Below, in pieces: positions 1-9,209 of a stretch of 64,000 bases of DNA. The stretch is from Komagataeibacter intermedius TF2 (lineage in GTDB: Bacteria; Pseudomonadota; Alphaproteobacteria; Acetobacterales; Acetobacteraceae). A program made the translations under genes and the position numbers. The DNA lies in the NCBI RefSeq assembly GCF_000964425.1, contig NZ_BANF01000044.1:1-64000 (forward strand). Direction: 5' to 3'. Under the pieces are notes generated by a model. That model had not been told where the DNA came from and searched no databases. It saw only the letters and a list, made by a program, of their open reading frames with translations. How positions within the stretch are numbered: position 1 is the stretch's first letter; each line of letters begins with the position of its first letter.

Positions 1-95
1 GTCAGGATCTTGTCCTTCGTGACCAGCGTGCCGTCCACATCGGCCAGCACCAGCCTGATCTGGCTGGCCGGTGTTGCTGCTGCGTCCTGGGGCAT
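1..95 (-). CDS. HAD-family phosphatase, 5' fragment (runs off window)
   Basis: Only the first 31 or so codons are present; the rest lies beyond the left edge. After a short Ala/Pro-rich N-terminus the frame reads LVLADVDGTLVTKDKIL, the DxDGT motif I of Cof-type haloacid dehalogenase phosphatases, in which the first Asp is the nucleophile. The ATG at 95 is preceded by AAGGGAG seven bases upstream. It is the last visible gene of the tkt, tal-pgi, gnd, zwf, HAD series and sits 27 bp after a second HAD gene with a very similar motif I, so the two look like tandem paralogues. The substrate cannot be inferred; a sugar phosphate is the obvious guess from context. Confidence 0.75.
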   Translation of the reverse strand, partial: MPQDAAATPASQIRLVLADVDGTLVTKDKIL

Positions 96-122
96 GTTGC
101 CTCTCCCTTCTGTGCCACGCGC

Positions 123-959
123 CTATGCGCGGGGCAGTACAAAACTTTCCATGGCAAAAGCCCACCCGTCATCCGTATTGGGTCGCGTCACGAAACGGGC
201 ATGGGCCTTCACATTGTCGGGCGCGTTGCCCATGGCGATGCTGACCCCGGCTTCCTTCAGCATGGGAATGTCGTTGTTCATATCCCCGATACACGCCGTA
301 TTCCGGATATCAATATCCAGCAGTTTTGCCAGTTCTTTTGCCGCATAGCCCTTGTTCGCCTGCGGATGCGTAATATCAAGGTAAATGGGCGACGAACGAT
401 GTACGCTCGCCTTGCCAGCCAGCAGGTCCGCAAGCGCGCGTTCCACCTCCGGCAGGGTGGCGGGATCGGTCGATACCCCCATGATCTTGCCGACATGTTC
501 ATAATGCCCGTCAAAATCATCCACCCGTACCGGGATGGTCTGCACCACGTCACGTTCATGACGGACCTGGGGCGTATCATCGCGGCGCACCAGCCAGTCA
601 TGGTCGATGTACAGCCACGGCTCGACCCCATGGGCGATCAGGAATTCAACCGCCGCCCGAGCCGCTGCCGGGTCAAGGGACAACCGTTCGCGGATCGTAC
701 CATCGGGATCGCAGATCAGCCCGCCATTCAGCCCGGCAATGGGGGTATCGATACGCAGTTCGCGGACAAACTGCATCATGCCACGGGGCGCGCGGCTGCT
801 GACAAGGCTGAGCCTGATGCCAGCAGCCCGCACGTCATCCGCCGCGCGACGGGCAGCCGGGGTCAGCGCGCGGTCCGGTGTGATCAGGGTTCCGTCAATA
901 TCGGATACGACAAGGTGGACGCCGCCTGCGGGGGCAACGGGGGAGGTCATGGGCATCAT
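123..959 (-). CDS. Cof-type HAD-IIB phosphatase
   Basis: A 278-aa cytoplasmic HAD-superfamily hydrolase. Motif I is VVSDIDGTL near residues 17-25, and the C-terminal motif GDMNNDIPML supplies the acidic Mg2+ ligands typical of Cof/IIB enzymes. Length fits the family (260-290 aa). Its ATG overlaps the zwf stop by four bases (ATGA), so it is translationally coupled to glucose-6-phosphate dehydrogenase. A start three codons later (MTSPVAP) is also possible. Such phosphatases dephosphorylate sugar phosphates, pyridoxal phosphate or nucleotides, and coupling to zwf suggests a sugar phosphate, but the sequence does not settle this. No 6-phosphogluconolactonase gene is visible beside zwf. The motifs give no support for this protein being that enzyme. 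Confidence 0.85.
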   Translation of the reverse strand: MMPMTSPVAPAGGVHLVVSDIDGTLITPDRALTPAARRAADDVRAAGIRLSLVSSRAPRGMMQFVRELRIDTPIAGLNGGLICDPDGTIRERLSLDPAAARAAVEFLIAHGVEPWLYIDHDWLVRRDDTPQVRHERDVVQTIPVRVDDFDGHYEHVGKIMGVSTDPATLPEVERALADLLAGKASVHRSSPIYLDITHPQANKGYAAKELAKLLDIDIRNTACIGDMNNDIPMLKEAGVSIAMGNAPDNVKAHARFVTRPNTDDGWAFAMESFVLPRA

Positions 960-2485
960 CCAATCTTCAGCCAGTGGCGGTGGTCGCGGGCCAGCAGGGC
1001 GTCGGCCGCTTCCGGCCCCTCGCTGCCGGCTGCGTAGAAATCAAGGCTCCGCGCATCCTGTCCCCAGTCCAGAACCGGCTGCACGGCGCGCCATCCGGCC
1101 TCGATATTATCCGCACGCTGGAACAGGGTGGCATCACCGATCATGCAGTCATAGATCAGGGTCTCGTAACCCGTGCTGGGCCCTTCGCTGAACCATTCGG
1201 CATAATCGAATTTCATCCGCACCCCGCCCAGCCGCACGGACGGACCGGGGATCTTGGCGGAAAACTGCATGGTCACACCTTCCGTCGGCTGGATATGGAT
1301 GACCATGATGTTGGGGGCCAGCTTTTCCACCGGTGTGTCGCGGAACAGCGCATAGGGCGCAGATTTGAAATGTATGGCGATTTCGGTCTTGCGCGCGGCC
1401 AGCCGCTTGCCCGTGCGCACATAGAACGGCACCCCGGCCCAGCGCCAGTTATCAATCTGGAACTTCATCGCCATATAGGTTTCGGTCAGGGAATGGGGAT
1501 CAACGCCGGGTTCCTGCCGGTAGCCGGGCACGTCCTTCCCATTGACCACGCCGGGGGCGTACTGCCCGCGCACGACGTCCTGCGGCGAAAGGGGATGGAT
1601 CGCGTCCAGCACCTTGGTCTTTTCATTGCGCACCGCATCGGCATCAAAGGAAATGGGCGCTTCCATCGCCGTCATGGCCAGAAGCTGCATGACGTGGTTG
1701 GGCACCATGTCGCGCAGGGCGCCGGTGCCTTCGTAAAACTTCGCACGCTGTTCCACGCCTACCGTCTCGGCAGCGGTGATCTGCACATGGTCGATGTTCT
1801 GGCGGTTCCACAGGGGTTCAAAAAAACCGTTGGAAAAACGCAGCGCCAGAATGTTCTGGACCGTTTCCTTACCAAGGTAGTGGTCGATGCGGTAAATCTG
1901 CTGTTCCGTCAGGGTATGCAGCAGCCGTTCATTCAGCGCCACGGCGGAAGGCAGGTCGTTGCCAAAAGGCTTTTCGACAATGACGCGGCGGAAGGTGTGG
2001 CGTCCTTCGCGCACCAGTCCCGCCTCCCCCAGCCTGTCCACGATGGGGCCAAAGAAACGGGCGGCCACGGCAAGGTAGAAGATGCAGTTCCGATCGCCCA
2101 CCACCGTGGCGATGTCCTGATACGTCTGCATGGTTTCAAAATCGCCGCGCACGTAACGGATGCGCGGTTTCATCCATGTCCAGACGTCCTCGCGCAGTGT
2201 CACGGCTTCAGCACCCCGCCGGGCGGCGAAATCCTCCAGCGCCGCACGGACATTGAGCTGCAGCTGCGCATCGGTCAGTTCGGCGCGGTCAACCGCCACG
2301 ACGCTGAACCCGTCATCCAGCAGCCCCGCACAGGCAAGATTGTAAATGGCAGGCAGCAGAAGACGGCGCGTCAGGTCGCCTCCCCCACCGAAAATGACAA
2401 ATGATCCCGGCGGGCTGCGCCGTGGGGCGGTTTCATGCCCGGTGTCGCCAACCTGTGATACCGCCGAGGCAATGATGTTTTCCAT
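956..2485 (-). CDS. zwf: glucose-6-phosphate 1-dehydrogenase
   Basis: Oxidises glucose 6-phosphate to 6-phosphogluconolactone with NAD(P)+, the entry to the oxidative pentose phosphate route. The 509-aa protein has the nucleotide-binding FGGGGDL at residues 32-38, EKPFG at 171-175 and the active-site signature RIDHYLGKE at 199-207, whose Lys and His bind substrate and act as catalytic base. Length is normal for bacterial Zwf. It lies 150 bp downstream of gnd on the same strand, and a four-base overlap couples it to the HAD phosphatase. Because acetic acid bacteria generally lack a complete glycolysis, this route is expected to be the main cytoplasmic sugar pathway (family knowledge, not seen here). 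Confidence 0.97.
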   Translation of the reverse strand: MENIIASAVSQVGDTGHETAPRRSPPGSFVIFGGGGDLTRRLLLPAIYNLACAGLLDDGFSVVAVDRAELTDAQLQLNVRAALEDFAARRGAEAVTLREDVWTWMKPRIRYVRGDFETMQTYQDIATVVGDRNCIFYLAVAARFFGPIVDRLGEAGLVREGRHTFRRVIVEKPFGNDLPSAVALNERLLHTLTEQQIYRIDHYLGKETVQNILALRFSNGFFEPLWNRQNIDHVQITAAETVGVEQRAKFYEGTGALRDMVPNHVMQLLAMTAMEAPISFDADAVRNEKTKVLDAIHPLSPQDVVRGQYAPGVVNGKDVPGYRQEPGVDPHSLTETYMAMKFQIDNWRWAGVPFYVRTGKRLAARKTEIAIHFKSAPYALFRDTPVEKLAPNIMVIHIQPTEGVTMQFSAKIPGPSVRLGGVRMKFDYAEWFSEGPSTGYETLIYDCMIGDATLFQRADNIEAGWRAVQPVLDWGQDARSLDFYAAGSEGPEAADALLARDHRHWLKIG

Positions 2486-2635
2486 TATACTGCTGTCCCT
2501 GGACTGTTTCCGCCTGTCTTCCTTCCCCGGCTGTTCCGGTTGCAGTCATTAAGCGCTGTCGTTTTTTCCAGAAACAGCCGGGACCCGGAATGCGTAGCAT
2601 CCCGGCGTCCCGTCAGTTACCAACCGCGTGTCAGG

Positions 2636-3634
2636 TCAGTTATTCGTACCCTCAATGTGACCGCCAAAACCGAAGCGCATGGCAGACAGCATCTTTTCGG
2701 CAAAGTTGTTGCCCGTGCGCGAACGGAAGCGCGTGAACAGCGACGCGGTGATGACAGGCACCGGCACCGCTTCCTCGATCGCGGCCTCGATGGTCCAGCG
2801 GCCTTCGCCGGAATCGGCCACGTCGCCCTTGTAGTTCGACAGGTCGGGGTTGCCCGCAAGCGCGCTTGCCGACAGGTCCAGCAGCCACGATGACACCACG
2901 CTGCCACGACGCCAGACTTCGGCGATGTCGGGCATGTTCAGCTCGAAACGCTGGTCTTCGGGCAGGTCGGTCGAATTCTTGGACTTCATCACGTCAAAGC
3001 CTTCGGCGAAGGCCTGCATGATCCCGTATTCAATGCCGTTATGGACCATTTTCACGAAATGGCCCGAGCCTGCGGGACCGCAATGCAGGTAACCCTGCTC
3101 GGCACGCGGATCGAAACCGGGCTTGTCACGGCCCGGCGTGCGCGGGATGTCGCCAATCCCCGGCGCCAGGGCGGACAGGATGGGGTCGATGTAATCGGTC
3201 GCGTCCTTGGTGCCGCCGTACATCATGCAGTACCCACGTTCCAGCCCCCACACGCCGCCCGACGTGCCGACATCGACGTAGTGAATGCCCTTTTTCATCA
3301 GTTGCTCGGCGCGGCGGATATCGTCCTTGTAAAACGAATTGCCGCCGTCGATCACGATATCGCCCTTGTCCATGAGCGTCCCGAGTTCCTGCACGGCCTC
3401 TTCCGTCACCTCGCCCGCAGGCAGCATGAGCCAGATAACCTTGCGGCCTGCAAGCTTGCCCACCATGTCTTTCAGCCCGGTGGCAGGGGTGCAGCGATTG
3501 TCTTTACCCTGCGCGCAGACCTTGGCGGTCACGGCAGGATCACGGTCAAAGGCCACCACGTCATGACCGTGGCGGGTCAGGCGGATGGAAATGTTACCGC
3601 CCATCTTGCCAAGGCCAACAATACCGATTTGCAT
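2636..3634 (-). CDS. gnd: 6-phosphogluconate dehydrogenase, decarboxylating (short form)
   Basis: Converts 6-phosphogluconate to ribulose 5-phosphate and CO2. The 332-aa protein belongs to the short (about 300-335 aa) Gnd/GntZ class, not the 470-aa enterobacterial class. GLGKMGGN at residues 7-14 is the Rossmann loop. [23 protein letters not shown] and [13 protein letters not shown] carry the substrate and catalytic residues, including the Lys and Asn of VKMVHN. The start is the ATG at 3634, nine bases after AGGAG; a TTG two codons upstream is too close to that site. Short-form enzymes are often NAD+-preferring, but specificity is not provable here. It sits between tal-pgi and zwf, downstream of a strong terminator. 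Confidence 0.95.
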   Translation of the reverse strand: MQIGIVGLGKMGGNISIRLTRHGHDVVAFDRDPAVTAKVCAQGKDNRCTPATGLKDMVGKLAGRKVIWLMLPAGEVTEEAVQELGTLMDKGDIVIDGGNSFYKDDIRRAEQLMKKGIHYVDVGTSGGVWGLERGYCMMYGGTKDATDYIDPILSALAPGIGDIPRTPGRDKPGFDPRAEQGYLHCGPAGSGHFVKMVHNGIEYGIMQAFAEGFDVMKSKNSTDLPEDQRFELNMPDIAEVWRRGSVVSSWLLDLSASALAGNPDLSNYKGDVADSGEGRWTIEAAIEEAVPVPVITASLFTRFRSRTGNNFAEKMLSAMRFGFGGHIEGTNN

Positions 3635-3709
3635 GATCAAACACTCCTAGAAGATGGGATAGGGCCATAGTCCTACCGCCATCGTGGCCATTTCCCAATG
3701 ACACCCATC

Positions 3710-3741
3710 AAAAAACCCGCCCCTTCGTCAGAGGGGGCGGG
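3710..3741 (-). terminator. intrinsic terminator after tal-pgi
   Basis: An 8-bp GC stem (CCCGCCCC at 3716-3723 with GGGGCGGG at 3734-3741) with a 10-nt loop is followed on the minus strand by six T. It lies 12 bp beyond the tal-pgi stop, so gnd is probably transcribed mainly from its own promoter, with any read-through attenuated here. Confidence 0.85.
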
Positions 3742-3752
3742 CCAGCATGCGG

Positions 3753-6611
3753 TCAGACCGCGCGGGCAATATCCTGCCCAAGTTTTTCAAGACCGGCCTT
3801 CAGTTCACCATGAATGTGAACACGCAGCACCCGGCGGCCACGTTCGGCCAGCACTTCCATATCGCCACGGGCCTGCGCTTCCTTGACGATGCTGAAGGTA
3901 TATTTTTCACCCGGCACCGGCAGGTTGACTTCATCATCACATGTGATCTGCAGGAACACGCCCGTGTCGGGCCCACCCTTGTAGGCCTGCCCGGTTGAAT
4001 GCTGGAAACGGGGTCCGAATTCGGCAGCCGTCGCCAGCTTCAGCGCGTCACGCAGGTCAAGGCGTACCTTCTGGATCCAGTCACGCGTCCATGTATCGCG
4101 GTCGATATAGGCCAGCAGGGCAATGTAATCGCCTGCCTTCCCACGGGCGAAATGCGCCTTCAGGATCGCTTCCGCCGTCCTGCCGCCACCCAGCGCCGAA
4201 GCGTTTTTCGGATCGGCGTAGAAAGCGAACGGGCCGTCCTTGGCAAACGGCTCGTAGGGCGGCAGCTGGCCGGTTTCGTTATAGGCCGTGGTGATCTTCT
4301 TGGTTTCGATCTTCGATTCCTCGACATCGGGCTGGTTGAACGGGTTGATCCCGATCACCGCACCCGCGACGGCGGTCGCGAATTCCCAGCGGAAGAATTC
4401 CTCCAGCACCTGACGGCGTTCATGCAGTTCGATGGTGACGACCGGCTCACCCGCTTCGGCCAGTGCAGCGAAGGCCGCGTCCTGCTTCGGGCAGGGATCT
4501 TCAGCCAGGCGCAGATAGGCAAACACCCGGTCCGTGCCATACACGCCCGGCTTGCCGATGGTTTCATCATCAATGGGGATCAGACCCTTGCCGTCCTTGC
4601 CGGTCGATTCCGCAATCAGCTGTTCCAGCCATGCACCCATGTCGTAAATACCGGGCGATGCGATGATGGTCACCTTGTCACGACCGAAATCGCGCGCGGC
4701 CACACCCAGCACGGCGCCCAGCACCACGCCGGGGTTCTGCGCGGGCGGGACCGAGGCAGCACAGGATTTCTCGCCACGCTGTGCCGATTCCAGCAGCAGT
4801 TTCAGCGGCAGGCCGGCAACGGCTGCCGGCACCATGCCGAAATCGGACAGGACGGAGTACCGGCCACCGATCTGCTTTTCACCGTAGAAGATTTTCCAGA
4901 ATCCGTCCTTCTTCGCCACATCTTCCATGTGCGAACCCGGATCGGTCACGGTGATGAAGTGCGAACCAGCCCTGTCGCCCAGTACCTTTTTCGCCTGATC
5001 GAAGAAATAGGCCTTGAGGATGTTCGGCTCCAGCGTGCCGCCGGACTTGGAAGATACGATGAACAGCGTCTTGCTGATATCGATCTTCTTTTCAAAATCA
5101 CGCACCTGCTGCGGGTCCGTGCTGTCGAGCACGTACAGGTGCGGGAAACCTTCATGCCTGCCGAATGTCTGTGCCAGCACTTCGGGCCCGAGGCTGGAGC
5201 CACCCATGCCGAGCAGCAGCGCATCGCGGAAACCGCGTGCCTTCACTTCCGCCTGGAAATCCTCGAACTTCGACAGGGCAGCAACCTGGTCATCGGTGAT
5301 GTCCAGCCATTTCAGCCAGCTTGCCTCATCCTTGCCGGTCCACAGGGTTGCATCCTTGTCCCATATGCGGCGGACATTGCCCTTCCTGCGCCATGTCTCC
5401 AGTTCCGCATCGACCGCTTTCTGCAGGTCGGCTGGCAGCCTGAGCGCGGTGGAGGTGACCTTCTTGCCAAGGAATGCCGCCTGCTTGGCCGCAACCGACC
5501 CCAGCAGGTCATCAAACGCATCGGCGAAGGAGGCAACGCCCTCATCCACCAGTACCTTCGTCACGCCATCAAGGTCGAGGCCAAGCCGCCGGGCTTCCGC
5601 CAGGACCTTCTTCGCGCCCTCGATATCCTGCGTCAGGGTCGGGGCGACCTTGCCGTGATCACGGAAGGCGTCGAACGTCGCGGGCGGGATGGTGTTGACG
5701 GTTTCGGGGCCGATCAGGCCGTCCACATACAGCACGTCGCTAAAGGACTTGTCCTTCGTGCCCGTGCTGGCCCACAGCAGGCGCTGCGGCTGGGCGCCGG
5801 CATCGGCCAGCTTTTTCCAGCGCGGGCTGGCCGTAACTTCCTTCCAGTGTTCGTACGCCATCTTGGCATTGGCGATCGCGACCTTGCCGCGCAGCGCCTT
5901 CAGCGCCGCGCTTTCCTTGTCACCCTTCGCCACGCGGGCGTCGATTTCCTTGTCGATCTTCACATCGATGCGGCTGACGAAGAAGGACGCGACACTGGCG
6001 ATGTTCTTTACGCTCTCACCACGGCCAAGACGGTCTTCCAGCCCGGTGATGTAGGCTTCCAGCACCTTCTTGTACGCATCGTTCGAGAACAGCAGGGTAA
6101 CGTTGATGCTCAGTCCTTCGGCAATGGCGGCGCGCACGGCGGGCACGCCTTCCTCGGTGCCGGGAATCTTGATCATGAGGTTGCAGGCATCGACCGCTTT
6201 CCACAGGCGCAACGCCTCGTGCAGCGTGCCCTTGGTGTCACGCGCCAGATAGGGCGAAACCTCAAGGCTGACATAGCCATCCACGGCCTTTGTCTGTTCA
6301 TAGACGGGATACAGCACCTTCGCCGCGGCGCGGATGTCGTCCACGGCCAGCAGTTCGTACAGCGCGCCCGCGTCAAGAACCTGATGGGCCAGCACCGAAC
6401 GGATCTGGGCATCGTAATCCGTGCCCTGACCCATGGCTTTCTGGAAAATGGCGGGATTGGAGGTCACGCCCTTCAGCCCGTCTTCATCCACCAGCTTCTT
6501 CAGGCTGCCATTTTCGGTATAGGAGCGCTGGATAAAGTCCAGCCACGGGGACTGACCATAGCGGGCCAGTTCCTTTAACGGATTTTCGCCACCAGATTCA
6601 CGCGCACTCAT
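3753..6611 (-). CDS. tal-pgi: bifunctional transaldolase / glucose-6-phosphate isomerase
   Basis: A 952-aa natural fusion. The first 370 or so residues are transaldolase: QSPWLDFIQR, VTSNPAIFQKAM, and LMIKIPGTEEG with the Schiff-base Lys. The remaining 570 are glucose-6-phosphate isomerase with LLLGMGGSSLGPEVL and the phosphosugar-binding SSKSGGTLEPN. One polypeptide therefore shuttles sedoheptulose 7-phosphate plus glyceraldehyde 3-phosphate to fructose 6-phosphate and on to glucose 6-phosphate, returning carbon to Zwf and closing an oxidative pentose cycle. The ATG at 6611 has AAGGAAG seven bases upstream, so I prefer it to an in-frame start 14 codons earlier. It sits between tkt and gnd, each boundary marked by an intrinsic terminator. 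Confidence 0.95.
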   Translation of the reverse strand: MSARESGGENPLKELARYGQSPWLDFIQRSYTENGSLKKLVDEDGLKGVTSNPAIFQKAMGQGTDYDAQIRSVLAHQVLDAGALYELLAVDDIRAAAKVLYPVYEQTKAVDGYVSLEVSPYLARDTKGTLHEALRLWKAVDACNLMIKIPGTEEGVPAVRAAIAEGLSINVTLLFSNDAYKKVLEAYITGLEDRLGRGESVKNIASVASFFVSRIDVKIDKEIDARVAKGDKESAALKALRGKVAIANAKMAYEHWKEVTASPRWKKLADAGAQPQRLLWASTGTKDKSFSDVLYVDGLIGPETVNTIPPATFDAFRDHGKVAPTLTQDIEGAKKVLAEARRLGLDLDGVTKVLVDEGVASFADAFDDLLGSVAAKQAAFLGKKVTSTALRLPADLQKAVDAELETWRRKGNVRRIWDKDATLWTGKDEASWLKWLDITDDQVAALSKFEDFQAEVKARGFRDALLLGMGGSSLGPEVLAQTFGRHEGFPHLYVLDSTDPQQVRDFEKKIDISKTLFIVSSKSGGTLEPNILKAYFFDQAKKVLGDRAGSHFITVTDPGSHMEDVAKKDGFWKIFYGEKQIGGRYSVLSDFGMVPAAVAGLPLKLLLESAQRGEKSCAASVPPAQNPGVVLGAVLGVAARDFGRDKVTIIASPGIYDMGAWLEQLIAESTGKDGKGLIPIDDETIGKPGVYGTDRVFAYLRLAEDPCPKQDAAFAALAEAGEPVVTIELHERRQVLEEFFRWEFATAVAGAVIGINPFNQPDVEESKIETKKITTAYNETGQLPPYEPFAKDGPFAFYADPKNASALGGGRTAEAILKAHFARGKAGDYIALLAYIDRDTWTRDWIQKVRLDLRDALKLATAAEFGPRFQHSTGQAYKGGPDTGVFLQITCDDEVNLPVPGEKYTFSIVKEAQARGDMEVLAERGRRVLRVHIHGELKAGLEKLGQDIARAV

Positions 6612-6673
6612 GCTGTGCTTCCTTTGCTTGCCAGCAGCGCGGGAAAGCCCCACGCCGCCAATACTGCTTCTTC

Positions 6674-6712
6674 AAAAAACAGGGCAGGCGGAACGCCATG
6701 TCCCGCCTGCCC
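6674..6712 (-). terminator. intrinsic terminator after tkt
   Basis: A 10-bp stem (GGGCAGGCGG at 6682-6691 with CCGCCTGCCC at 6703-6712) is followed on the minus strand by TG and six T (6674-6679). It lies 12 bp past the tkt stop and 62 bp before the tal-pgi start, so transketolase can be expressed independently or in excess of the downstream genes. Confidence 0.85.
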
Positions 6713-6723
6713 GTCCATTGCGC

Positions 6724-8784
6724 CTATTTGCCCGCCTGCCTGCGGGCCGCGGCCACCACGGCGTCAACCGTGAACCCGAATTTGACCTCCAGCTGCCCCG
6801 CCGGGGCGGAAGCGCCAAAGCCGTGCATGACGATCGTCTCCCCCGCAAGGCCGGTATACCGGTCCCAGCCAAGCCCTGCTGCCTGTTCCACCGCAACGCG
6901 CGCGGTGACGTCGGGCGGCAGCACGCTGTCGCGATAGGATTTGGGCTGCGCTTCGAACAGGTCCCACGACGGCATGGAGACAAGACGCACCTTGATGCCA
7001 TCCGCCTTCAGCTTTTCCGCCGCCCTGATGATCAGCCCGACTTCGCTACCCGTTGCCATAAGGATGACATCGGGACGCCCGTCAGCATCTGCAAGGACAT
7101 AGGCCCCTTTTGCCAGCCCTGTTGCGGGCGCATAGGTCTTGCGGCAGATGGTGGGCAGGTTCTGGCGGCTCAGCGCCAGCACGCTGGGGCGATCCGTGAT
7201 CCGGACCAGCGTCCGCCAGGCTTCTGCCACCTCGTTCGCGTCAGCCGGGCGCAGCACGGTCACGCCGGGAGTGGCGCGCAGCTGGGCCAGCTGTTCGATG
7301 GGCTGGTGGGTCGGGCCATCTTCCCCCACCCCGATCGAATCGTGGGTAAAGATATAGGTCACCGGCAGCTTCATCAGCGACGACAGCCGGATCGGCGGCT
7401 TCATGTAATCCGAAAAGATCAGGAAGCCCGAGCAGTAGGCCCGGATGCCATACAGCGCCAGGCCATTGCTGATCGACCCCATCGCATGTTCGCGCACGCC
7501 AAAATGCAGGTTGCGCCCGCCATAGGTCCCGCCCCACTGCGGCGGCTGGAAATCACCCGCGCCATCGAACGTCAGGTGCGTCTTGGTGGACGGCGACAGG
7601 TCGGCCGAACCGCCGATCATCCACGGATAGTTCTTCGCGATTTCGTTCAGGACCTTGCCCGAGCTTGCGCGTGAGGCGATGCCCTTCGCATCCGCGTCGA
7701 AGACCGGGATATCCCTGTCCCATCCTTCGGGCAGCGTCCCCGCGAAGATGTGATCCAGCTGTGCGGCCTCGGCCGGATATTTGGCGCGGTAGGCGGCGAA
7801 CAGTTCGTCCCACGCCCTGGACGCGGCAGCGCCACGGGTGGCGATTCCCGCCTGGAAATGTTCGGCCACGCCATCGGGCACGTAGAAGTCCCTGTCTTCC
7901 GGCCAGCCATAGAATTTCTTGGTCTCGCGGATTTCCTCCGCGCCCAGCGGCGAGCCATGCGCTTCCGCCGTCCCGGCAAGGTGCGGCGCGCCCCAGCCGA
8001 TGATGGAATGGACGATGATCAGCGTGGGCCGTGACGTTTCGGCCTTCGCTTCGGCCAGCAGGCGGCGGAAATCGCCCGTGTCGTTGGCGTCCTTCAGTTC
8101 CAGCACATGCCAGCCATAGGCCTCGAAGCGCCTGTGCACGTTTTCGGTAAAGGCGATTCTGGTCGAGCCCTCGATGGAGATATGATTGCTGTCATAGATC
8201 CATGTCAGGTTGCCCAGCTTCAGGTGCCCCGCAATGGACGCGGCCTCGCTGGCGACGCCTTCCATGTTGTCGCCATCACCACACATTGTATAGATATGGT
8301 GATCGAACAGCTTGAATCCGGGCCGGTTATAGCGCTCGGCCAGCCATTTTTCCGCGATCGCCATACCAACGGAATTGCCGCAGCCCTGACCCAGCGGGCC
8401 GGTCGTGGTCTCGACGCCTGCGGTATGGTGATATTCGGGATGGCCGGGGGTGAGCGAGTCCAGCTGGCGGAACTGCTCAAGATCCTCCAGCGTCAGCGCG
8501 GGACGGTCATTGCTGACCCCGCCGGGGCGTATATCGCGGATACCGGCCAGATAGATCAGCGAATACAGCAGCATGGACGCGTGGCCGATCGACAGCACGA
8601 AACGGTCGCGGTTGGGCCATAGCGGATTGGCCGGGTCGTAGTTCAGCACATCGCGCCACAGCGTATAGCCGACGGGGGCAAGCGCCATGGGTGTGCCGGG
8701 GTGGCCGGAATTGGCTTTCTGCACCGCGTCCATGGACAGTGTGCGGATTGTGTTGATGCACAGCGTATCGATATTGGTGGGCAT
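6724..8784 (-). CDS. tkt: transketolase
   Basis: Thiamine-diphosphate enzyme moving two-carbon ketol units between pentose, tetrose and hexose phosphates. The 686-aa protein shows GHPGTPMALAP near the N-terminus. The ThDP/Mg2+ motif starts GDGDNMEG and ends about 30 residues later at SNHISIEG. The pyrimidine-domain signature DSIGVGEDGPTHQP includes the catalytic Glu and His. The start at 8784 follows a near-perfect Shine-Dalgarno (AAGGAGGT, 8791-8798); an in-frame ATG 17 codons upstream would bury that site inside the gene. It is the first gene of the pentose-phosphate series and is divergent from the MBL-fold hydrolase. Confidence 0.96.
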   Translation of the reverse strand: MPTNIDTLCINTIRTLSMDAVQKANSGHPGTPMALAPVGYTLWRDVLNYDPANPLWPNRDRFVLSIGHASMLLYSLIYLAGIRDIRPGGVSNDRPALTLEDLEQFRQLDSLTPGHPEYHHTAGVETTTGPLGQGCGNSVGMAIAEKWLAERYNRPGFKLFDHHIYTMCGDGDNMEGVASEAASIAGHLKLGNLTWIYDSNHISIEGSTRIAFTENVHRRFEAYGWHVLELKDANDTGDFRRLLAEAKAETSRPTLIIVHSIIGWGAPHLAGTAEAHGSPLGAEEIRETKKFYGWPEDRDFYVPDGVAEHFQAGIATRGAAASRAWDELFAAYRAKYPAEAAQLDHIFAGTLPEGWDRDIPVFDADAKGIASRASSGKVLNEIAKNYPWMIGGSADLSPSTKTHLTFDGAGDFQPPQWGGTYGGRNLHFGVREHAMGSISNGLALYGIRAYCSGFLIFSDYMKPPIRLSSLMKLPVTYIFTHDSIGVGEDGPTHQPIEQLAQLRATPGVTVLRPADANEVAEAWRTLVRITDRPSVLALSRQNLPTICRKTYAPATGLAKGAYVLADADGRPDVILMATGSEVGLIIRAAEKLKADGIKVRLVSMPSWDLFEAQPKSYRDSVLPPDVTARVAVEQAAGLGWDRYTGLAGETIVMHGFGASAPAGQLEVKFGFTVDAVVAAARRQAGK

Positions 8785-9209
8785 TGCGCCACCTCCTTCA
8801 GGTGCCATCAGGGGGGATGTAGTCAGGGAACGCATGAGAGACCGGCCTCCTTACAGCCATGGTCGTTGTCCTGATCGGGCCGGGCCTGTTGCCTGAACAC
8901 GACAACCTTTCTTGTTTTTCTTTCCACACCACCAGCATCCGGCCCACCCGGCGGCGGACAGCGCGGGACGCAGGGAAAAAGGCTTTTTACGGCACGCACC
9001 TTCTCACGACCTTCGGGACGGAACAAGCCATCTCATCAAGCCGTTACCACGTCCCGGCCAGCAGGGACCGTGCCTTGCCATTGCCCTATAGCAGCGCGTG
9101 GCATCCCGCACGGTTGCCCCACGTCACGCATACGGGACGGAATTTGACATGCGGCCCGACCTTCCCCACCAGATCAGGGGTCGCGCCCGTTGGCCGATGG
9201 AGACCACGC
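8785..9209. other. 425-bp divergent intergenic region, tkt / MBL hydrolase
   Basis: No convincing gene. An open plus-strand frame runs through it, but that is only the upstream extension of the hydrolase gene and has no good ribosome site. It must hold the promoter of tkt (minus) and probably that of the hydrolase (plus). I see no confident -35/-10 pair or operator. Confidence 0.5.

Noticed and set aside
2585-2605. Hairpin between zwf and gnd as a terminator
   Set aside because: The stem has a G-U pair and neither strand has a T-tract after it; it may be only chance structure.
3999-6578. Long plus-strand open frame antisense to tal-pgi
   Set aside because: No domain, no ribosome site, and the minus strand carries an unambiguous fused enzyme.
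8859-9209. N-terminal extension of the MBL hydrolase to 8859
   Set aside because: The extension has no homology, no ribosome site and lies in the divergent promoter region; the ATG at 9210 has GGAG.
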